64,000 nt of DNA, taken from assembly GCA_017642935.1 (NCBI GenBank), contig JAEPOK010000002.1:1113501-1177500 (forward strand), written 5' to 3'. A program made the translations under genes and the position numbers. Positions 59,802 through 64,000 of the stretch are shown piece after piece. How positions within the stretch are numbered: the stretch's first letter is position 1; each line of letters opens with the position of its first letter. The stretch comes from Hyphomicrobiales bacterium. Its GTDB lineage: Bacteria; Pseudomonadota; Alphaproteobacteria; Rhizobiales; MH13. The notes below the pieces were generated by a model. The model worked only from the letters and a program-made list of their open reading frames with translations. It was not told the DNA's origin and made no database searches.

Positions 59802-60808
59802 GTTCTTTCGTCGAAGTCGAAGGGCTGGTGAAAAAATTCAACGTCTCCAAACCCTGGCTCAACCGCGTTATCGAGCGCTTGCCGGAGCAGATGCTGACGG
59901 CCGTTTCCGGTGTCTCGTTCGACATCAAGAAGGGTGAAACCTTTGCCCTGGTCGGCGAATCCGGGTCGGGCAAATCCACGGTCGCCAAAATGGTTATTGG
60001 CCTGCTCAACCCGACCGACGGGCTTATCCGTGTTGATGGTCAGTTGGTGCACGGCAACGCCGATGAAGCCGCGCGGGCGTCGCTAAGGCGCCGCATGCAA
60101 ATGATCTTTCAGGATCCCTATGCCAGTCTCAATCCGCGTTGGCGGATCGACCGGATCATCTCCGAGCCCATTCGGGTTTTTGGCCTGATCGATGATGAAG
60201 CGGCGATCAACCGGCGGGTCGGCGAATTGTTGGAGCTTGTTGGCCTGGATGCGCGCGACGCAGTGAAGTACCCACACGAGTTTTCTGGCGGTCAGCGCCA
60301 GCGTCTTTGTATCGCCAGGGCCCTATCGTCCAACCCGGAGTTTCTGGTTTGCGATGAGCCAACATCGGCGCTTGATGTGTCGGTGCAGGCGCAGATCTTG
60401 AACCTGATGCGTGACCTGCAGGATGAGCTTGGCCTCACCTATCTTTTCATCAGCCACAATCTGGCCGTGGTGCGTTACATGGCCAACCGTATTGGCGTCA
60501 TGTATCTCGGCGGCCTGGTGGAAGTCTCTGATACGCAAGACCTTTTTTCCAATCCCGCGCACCCCTATACGCGCATGCTGCTTGATGCGGTGCCCTCCAT
60601 CGCCCAGGTGGGCCGTGAACGGCAGCCGGTGCAGGGTGAGATCCCCAATCCGATCAACCCGCCGTCCGGCTGCGTGTTTCACCCACGGTGTCCGTTCGCC
60701 AATGATCGCTGCAAAGCCGAGGTTCCCCAAAGCATCACGGTCGCTGGGCGCTCGGTCGCGTGCCATGCCGTGGAAGAGGGTCGGTTGGACGTGGAGCAGG
60801 CAGCCTAA
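59798..60808 (+). CDS. Peptide-type ABC importer ATPase (DppF/OppF family)
   Basis: 336 aa. Walker A GESGSGKST, Q-loop MIFQDPYASLNP, signature FSGGQRQRL, Walker B LVCDEPTSALDV and the H-loop in FISHNLA are complete. The OppF-type C-terminal segment is GCVFHPRCPFANDRCKAEVP. Last gene of the importer operon. Its 3' end overlaps the convergent photolyase-like gene by 4 bases. Confidence 0.95.
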   Translation: MSSFVEVEGLVKKFNVSKPWLNRVIERLPEQMLTAVSGVSFDIKKGETFALVGESGSGKSTVAKMVIGLLNPTDGLIRVDGQLVHGNADEAARASLRRRMQMIFQDPYASLNPRWRIDRIISEPIRVFGLIDDEAAINRRVGELLELVGLDARDAVKYPHEFSGGQRQRLCIARALSSNPEFLVCDEPTSALDVSVQAQILNLMRDLQDELGLTYLFISHNLAVVRYMANRIGVMYLGGLVEVSDTQDLFSNPAHPYTRMLLDAVPSIAQVGRERQPVQGEIPNPINPPSGCVFHPRCPFANDRCKAEVPQSITVAGRSVACHAVEEGRLDVEQAA

Positions 60809-61995
60809 GCGATCAGCCCTGTCTGGCTGAGCAGCTTGGGAATTTTCTTCTTCAGCTTGAAAAATCCGGCCGTCGCATGCGGCCAGGCGTGATCGTCCCA
60901 CGTCCGTTTCACCTCGTGGATGGCGATGCCCTCCTGCGGCAAATCAACCAGAACATCGTTCAAAAACGCTCGACTTGTTCCGGAACAACAGTAGGGAACG
61001 GCCAGAACGTTCAGGACTTTCTCGCCCATTAGTCGCGACAAAGCCGTTTTAGTCGCGACACTTTTGGCGCTTGGGCGATCAAGGCGCTCGATCGTGTGTT
61101 CGATCGCTTCGCGTGTGAAGCCTGCGGCGATGGTCCCGCTGTTGAGCTCGGCCTCCTGCGGCAATTGCCCGACATGGATGACAAGAGCGGGCGGGTTGGT
61201 GTCATAGCCCGGCCAGCTTTCCGGATGCAGATCATCCGACGTAAGAAGCAGCGCATAGGGTCCATCGGGCACGCGGGTCTCGGCCTGTCTTGGCGGCAGC
61301 AGATCGGGGATTTCATACCCGTCAATCACCGGTTCGGCATAGGGCGCAAGATCGGTCGGCCGGAAACGGCCTTGGGTGTGCTTTTCGATGTTGTCGGGCC
61401 GCGCCAGATAAGTCTTGCTCTTGGTGTGGAGGCCAGCCACCCAGCGCCAGGAGAGCGTATTGGAAGCTGGGTCGGCATCGACGAGGTGCTGGTAGAAAAA
61501 ATCCGCGCCGAGCACCCAGGGCAGCCTCAGCGTAAAGATCCAAATGGACGCGAACCACATGCGCGCATGGTTGTGCAGCCAGCCGGTTTGGACCAATTCG
61601 CGCGCCCAATCATCGAACCCTTCTATGCCGGTGCGACCTTCAATGGCGGCCCGATATCCCTCCGGTGGGCCGGCGAGCGCCACCTCGCGTTCGGCGAGAT
61701 AGTGGTTCCAAACGGCGGGCCGCAGTTCGAGCCACCCTTTCCAATAGGTGCGCCAAAACACCTCCTGGATGAACTTCTCGGCGGCCTCCGGCGCATGATG
61801 CTTCAACACTTCGGCCACCACCTCGCGCTCGGTGATCATCCGTCGGCGCAGATAGGGCGACAGCATGGAGACGGCCTGCTGGTCCGGCGCGCCAAAATCT
61901 GTGTTGCGGCCCGCGGCATAGGCGCGGCCGGCCCTGGGCGCGAAAGCGCGCAGCCGATCCAGTGCAGCCTGCCGGGAAGCGGGAAACTCAGGCAT
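60805..61995 (-). CDS. Photolyase/cryptochrome-like FAD protein with apparently permuted domain order
   Basis: 396 aa. Residues about 40-225 match the C-terminal FAD domain of photolyases and cryptochromes: SPYLRRRMITEREV, FIQEVFWRTYWKGWLELRP, TGWLHNHARMWFASIWIFTL, LVDADPASNTLSWRWVAG. The N-terminal antenna domain that normally precedes it is missing. Instead residues about 245-396 form an alpha/beta-looking region ending TWDDHAWPHATAGFFKLKKKIPKLL, which resembles the end of a photolyase antenna domain (compare the DDLPF...VFTxFRK pattern of DASH cryptochromes). So the order looks reversed. Repair activity cannot be claimed. The gene overlaps the DCC-family gene upstream by 8 bases, so the two are likely co-transcribed. 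Confidence 0.82.
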   Translation of the reverse strand: MPEFPASRQAALDRLRAFAPRAGRAYAAGRNTDFGAPDQQAVSMLSPYLRRRMITEREVVAEVLKHHAPEAAEKFIQEVFWRTYWKGWLELRPAVWNHYLAEREVALAGPPEGYRAAIEGRTGIEGFDDWARELVQTGWLHNHARMWFASIWIFTLRLPWVLGADFFYQHLVDADPASNTLSWRWVAGLHTKSKTYLARPDNIEKHTQGRFRPTDLAPYAEPVIDGYEIPDLLPPRQAETRVPDGPYALLLTSDDLHPESWPGYDTNPPALVIHVGQLPQEAELNSGTIAAGFTREAIEHTIERLDRPSAKSVATKTALSRLMGEKVLNVLAVPYCCSGTSRAFLNDVLVDLPQEGIAIHEVKRTWDDHAWPHATAGFFKLKKKIPKLLSQTGLIA

Positions 61996-62416
61996 CGTTG
62001 CGTGGTTTGGTCTTCGGTGCGGGGACGATGCGTTTCAGGGCCGGGCGCAGGGGCAAGAAGAGCCTGTAGGCGCCCTCCGCAATCCAGGGGATCGGCGGCA
62101 CGGACAGCATATGACCCAGCCAGCGCAGGCGCGGGATCGTCTTCATCACTTCGAAGAACCCGCGCGCGTCGGACACCAACGTTCCGTCAGCACGGCGGAC
62201 ATGGAAGCGAGCCATGGCATCGCTGGTCGCCAGATCTTCAGCGCCCGTGCCGTCGGTGCTGACATCATGCCAGCGGATGGCCTCGGATCCATCCATGCCC
62301 TGGTACATGGCGATCTCGCGCTGACAGAGCGGGCAGGCGCCATCGTAGTAGACCGTGCAAGCCGGTTCGACCTTTTCGGTTTCCGCCGTATCGATTGGGG
62401 ATGAAGTTGTGCTCAT
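61988..62416 (-). CDS. DCC-family thiol-disulfide oxidoreductase-like protein (DUF393)
   Basis: 142 aa. The family motif is clear in TVYYDGACPLCQREIAMY (CPLC pair near residue 29), followed by IRWHDVS and the conserved RADGTLVSDARGFFEVMKTIPRLRWLG. It is a small thioredoxin-like fold predicted to use the CxxC thiols; the physiological role of the family is poorly defined. It is translated with the photolyase-like gene (8-base overlap). Its start is 45 bases from the divergent FAD oxidoreductase gene, so the three may share regulation. Confidence 0.88.
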   Translation of the reverse strand: MSTTSSPIDTAETEKVEPACTVYYDGACPLCQREIAMYQGMDGSEAIRWHDVSTDGTGAEDLATSDAMARFHVRRADGTLVSDARGFFEVMKTIPRLRWLGHMLSVPPIPWIAEGAYRLFLPLRPALKRIVPAPKTKPRNDA

Positions 62417-62461
62417 CGCTCGCTATATGGGAAGCATCGAAGTAATGGCGAGGCCCCGTTC

Positions 62462-63406
62462 ATGACCCTTGATGTCGCAGTGATTGGCGCTGGTATGGCC
62501 GGCCTTGCGGCCGCCCGCACCTTGGCGGCGGCGGGCCATGCCGTGCAGGTTTTCGACAAGGGGCGCGGTATTGGCGGGCGTTTGTCGACACGGCGGACCG
62601 AGTTCGGGGCCTTCGATCATGGCGCGCAGTACGCCACCGTCCGCGATCCGGCTTTCTCGCAATACATTGCCGAGCTCCACGAAAAGGGCGCGGTGCACGT
62701 CTGGGACAGCGTCAGAGATGGCGCGATGATCGGCAAGCCGGGCATGGCGGCTTTGGTGAAGGCCGGTTTTGAAGGCCAGGATGGAATTGCCGTCGCTACG
62801 GGTTTCGAGGTCGCCCATATCGGCAAAGTGGCCGAAGGCTATGTGCTCTCTGACAAGGACGGCACCCATCATGGACCGTTCGACAAAGTGATTGTGACAG
62901 CGCCCGCGCCGCAAGCGCTCAACCTTCTGGAAGCTTTTGGCGAGGTATTTCAGCGCCTTGGCGATATTTCCTATGCGCCAAGTTACACGCTGCTTGCCGC
63001 TTTCGACAAACCGCTTGATCTGATCGATGTGCCGGAGCTTGGCGAGGCGAGCCAGCTTTCCATGGTTTGCCGCCAGTCAGCGCGTGGGCCTGATCGAACG
63101 AGCGATCATGATCTGTGGGTGGTGCAGGCTTCGGCTGCTTATTCAGCAACCAACATTGAAGAAGAGCGAGATGCCATGGTGCCGGTTCTTCTGCGCCTTT
63201 TTCAGGATGAGATGGGCGTTGATGTGCCCCAGCCGATCTACGGCGCCGGTCATCGCTGGCGCTATGCGCTGGTCGAGGAAGCGTTGGGCGAACCCTTCCT
63301 GCTCAGCGCAGATGGCTCGCTTGGCGTTGCCGGCGATGGTCTGCTTGGGCCGCGCATCGAGTTGGCGTTTCTTTCCGGCGCCCATTGTGGCCAGGCGATG
63401 GCTTAG
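62462..63406 (+). CDS. Renalase-like FAD/NAD(P)-dependent amine oxidoreductase
   Basis: 314 aa beginning directly with the dinucleotide-binding motif VAVIGAGMAGLAAARTL, then VFDKGRGIGGRLSTRR (the GG-doublet of amine-oxidase/renalase proteins) and FDHGAQYATVRDP. The C-terminus has the usual FAD-closing segment LSADGSLGVAGDGLLGPRIELAFLSG. Length fits the renalase-like bacterial family, whose members oxidise reduced nicotinamide isomers or related amines. The substrate here is unknown. It ends before a bidirectional terminator. Confidence 0.9.
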   Translation: MTLDVAVIGAGMAGLAAARTLAAAGHAVQVFDKGRGIGGRLSTRRTEFGAFDHGAQYATVRDPAFSQYIAELHEKGAVHVWDSVRDGAMIGKPGMAALVKAGFEGQDGIAVATGFEVAHIGKVAEGYVLSDKDGTHHGPFDKVIVTAPAPQALNLLEAFGEVFQRLGDISYAPSYTLLAAFDKPLDLIDVPELGEASQLSMVCRQSARGPDRTSDHDLWVVQASAAYSATNIEEERDAMVPVLLRLFQDEMGVDVPQPIYGAGHRWRYALVEEALGEPFLLSADGSLGVAGDGLLGPRIELAFLSGAHCGQAMA

Positions 63407-63454
63407 GCCAGAGCCATTTTTGGTTTTTCACTGCTGAACTAAATTGCCAGACAC

Positions 63455-63488
63455 AAAAAAGCGGCACGCCGAAGCGTGCCGCTTTTGA
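63455..63488. terminator. Bidirectional rho-independent terminator
   Basis: GCGGCACGC (63461-63469) pairs with GCGTGCCGC (63474-63482) around loop CGAA. An A-run lies on the left (63455-63460) and a T-run on the right (63483-63486 and beyond). It serves the convergent oxidoreductase and BCCT genes. Confidence 0.9.
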
Positions 63489-63511
63489 TTTTGTTTCCAG
63501 TCTGGGCCCGG

Positions 63512-64000
63512 CTACTCTGCCGGAGCAGGGGCCGATGCTGCACCTTCGTCGTCTTCGCTGACAAAGGTGGTTGGCAGACCGTGCTTTTCGCGCTGGCCAT
63601 CTTTGTAAATGGCGCGGATCAGCGACAGGCCCATCAGCACCATAACAAGGCTGAACGGTAGAGCTCCGATGACCATTGCGGTCTGGATGGCGCCCAGCCC
63701 ACCAGCAATGATCAGGCCACCGACCACGAAGGCAAGCGCTGCACCCCAGAAGAGGATGTGTGGACGTGCCTTGGGCCCTTCATCGCCGGCTGCGTTGATC
63801 GTGTTGATGATCAACACCGCGCTGTCGGCCGAGGTGACCAGATAGGTCAGCAGCAAGATCACGACAACGACCGACATGATGTAGGCCAGGCCATCACTGA
63901 GCATCACGGAAAGCATCGCGAACAACTGATCGGCTTGGCCCGCGCCAGCGATGGCGCCATCGGCAACGCCGGTAAGTTCCAGATCGATGGCAGTACCGCC
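63512..64000 (-). CDS. BCCT-family (betaine/choline/carnitine) transporter, C-terminal part
   Basis: The reading frame is open to the window edge on the minus strand (the last codons read GGTAIDLELTGVADG), so the 5' part lies outside. The visible 162 residues hold the end of a BCCT transporter: a helix ending LLLTYLVTSADSAVLIINTI (the conserved TSADS segment), then ARPHILFWGAALAFVVGGLIIAGGLGAIQTAMVIGALPFSLVMVLMGLSL. An acidic/Ala-Pro tail follows. Such carriers import compatible solutes such as glycine betaine with Na+ or H+; the substrate is not determinable here. Confidence 0.92.
   Translation of the reverse strand, partial: GGTAIDLELTGVADGAIAGAGQADQLFAMLSVMLSDGLAYIMSVVVVILLLTYLVTSADSAVLIINTINAAGDEGPKARPHILFWGAALAFVVGGLIIAGGLGAIQTAMVIGALPFSLVMVLMGLSLIRAIYKDGQREKHGLPTTFVSEDDEGAASAPAPAE

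Overview
The window looks like part of an alphaproteobacterial chromosome, most likely a marine-type member of the Hyphomicrobiales (Rhizobiales). The grounds are the high-GC codon use, a TAXI-type TRAP transporter beside a DctB/DctD pair, BCCT and DMT transporters, and the style of the cell-envelope proteins. No rRNA, tRNA, CRISPR array, insertion sequence or prophage gene was seen, and no gene-free stretch exceeds 300 bases. The genus cannot be named from the sequence alone.

Region 1 (about 1-36,680) is the centrepiece: a type I secretion (T1SS) locus for one giant surface or secreted protein. In order it holds a small exported beta-sandwich-like protein, a TolC-family outer-membrane channel with an unusual acidic N-terminal extension, one intact ORF of 24,057 bp (8,018 aa) made almost wholly of RTX-type repeats (about 76 modules of about 89 aa by hand count), a convergent HlyD-type adaptor, and a divergent HlyB/LapB-type ABC exporter with an N-terminal C39-like domain. 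Next come a MotB/SiiA-like protein, an ammonium transporter fused to PAS-GGDEF-EAL (opposite strand), a MotA/ExbB/SiiB-like channel protein, and a PilZ c-di-GMP receptor whose start codon overlaps the channel gene's stop. The layout recalls Salmonella SPI-4 (siiABCDEF: giant adhesin, T1SS and MotAB-like proton channel). Here, however, the adhesin is an RTX beta-roll giant rather than a BIg-domain protein, and an ammonium-sensing c-di-GMP enzyme plus a PilZ receptor sit inside the set. My hypothesis is a giant-adhesin machine whose release or display is energised by a proton channel and set by ammonium through c-di-GMP.

Region 2 (36,781-48,218) carries a DHA2-type MFS exporter, a DctB/DctD sigma-54 two-component pair, a TAXI-TRAP receptor and its fused permease, a YdjC/ChbG-type deacetylase, a DMT transporter, and two tandem half-size permeases that look like duplicates of each other.

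Region 3 (48,215-53,186) carries an ArsR-SRPBCC-SRPBCC operon with a clear pair of operator palindromes, a class I aminotransferase, an EamA transporter, a MarR regulator, and a divergent creatininase-family amidohydrolase.

Region 4 (53,363-60,808) is a peptide-type ABC importer with two tandem solute-binding proteins, two permeases and two ATPases. Region 5 (60,805-64,000) has a photolyase-like FAD protein with apparently permuted domains, a DCC-family thiol-redox protein, a renalase-like FAD oxidoreductase, a bidirectional terminator and the 3' part of a BCCT transporter cut by the window end.
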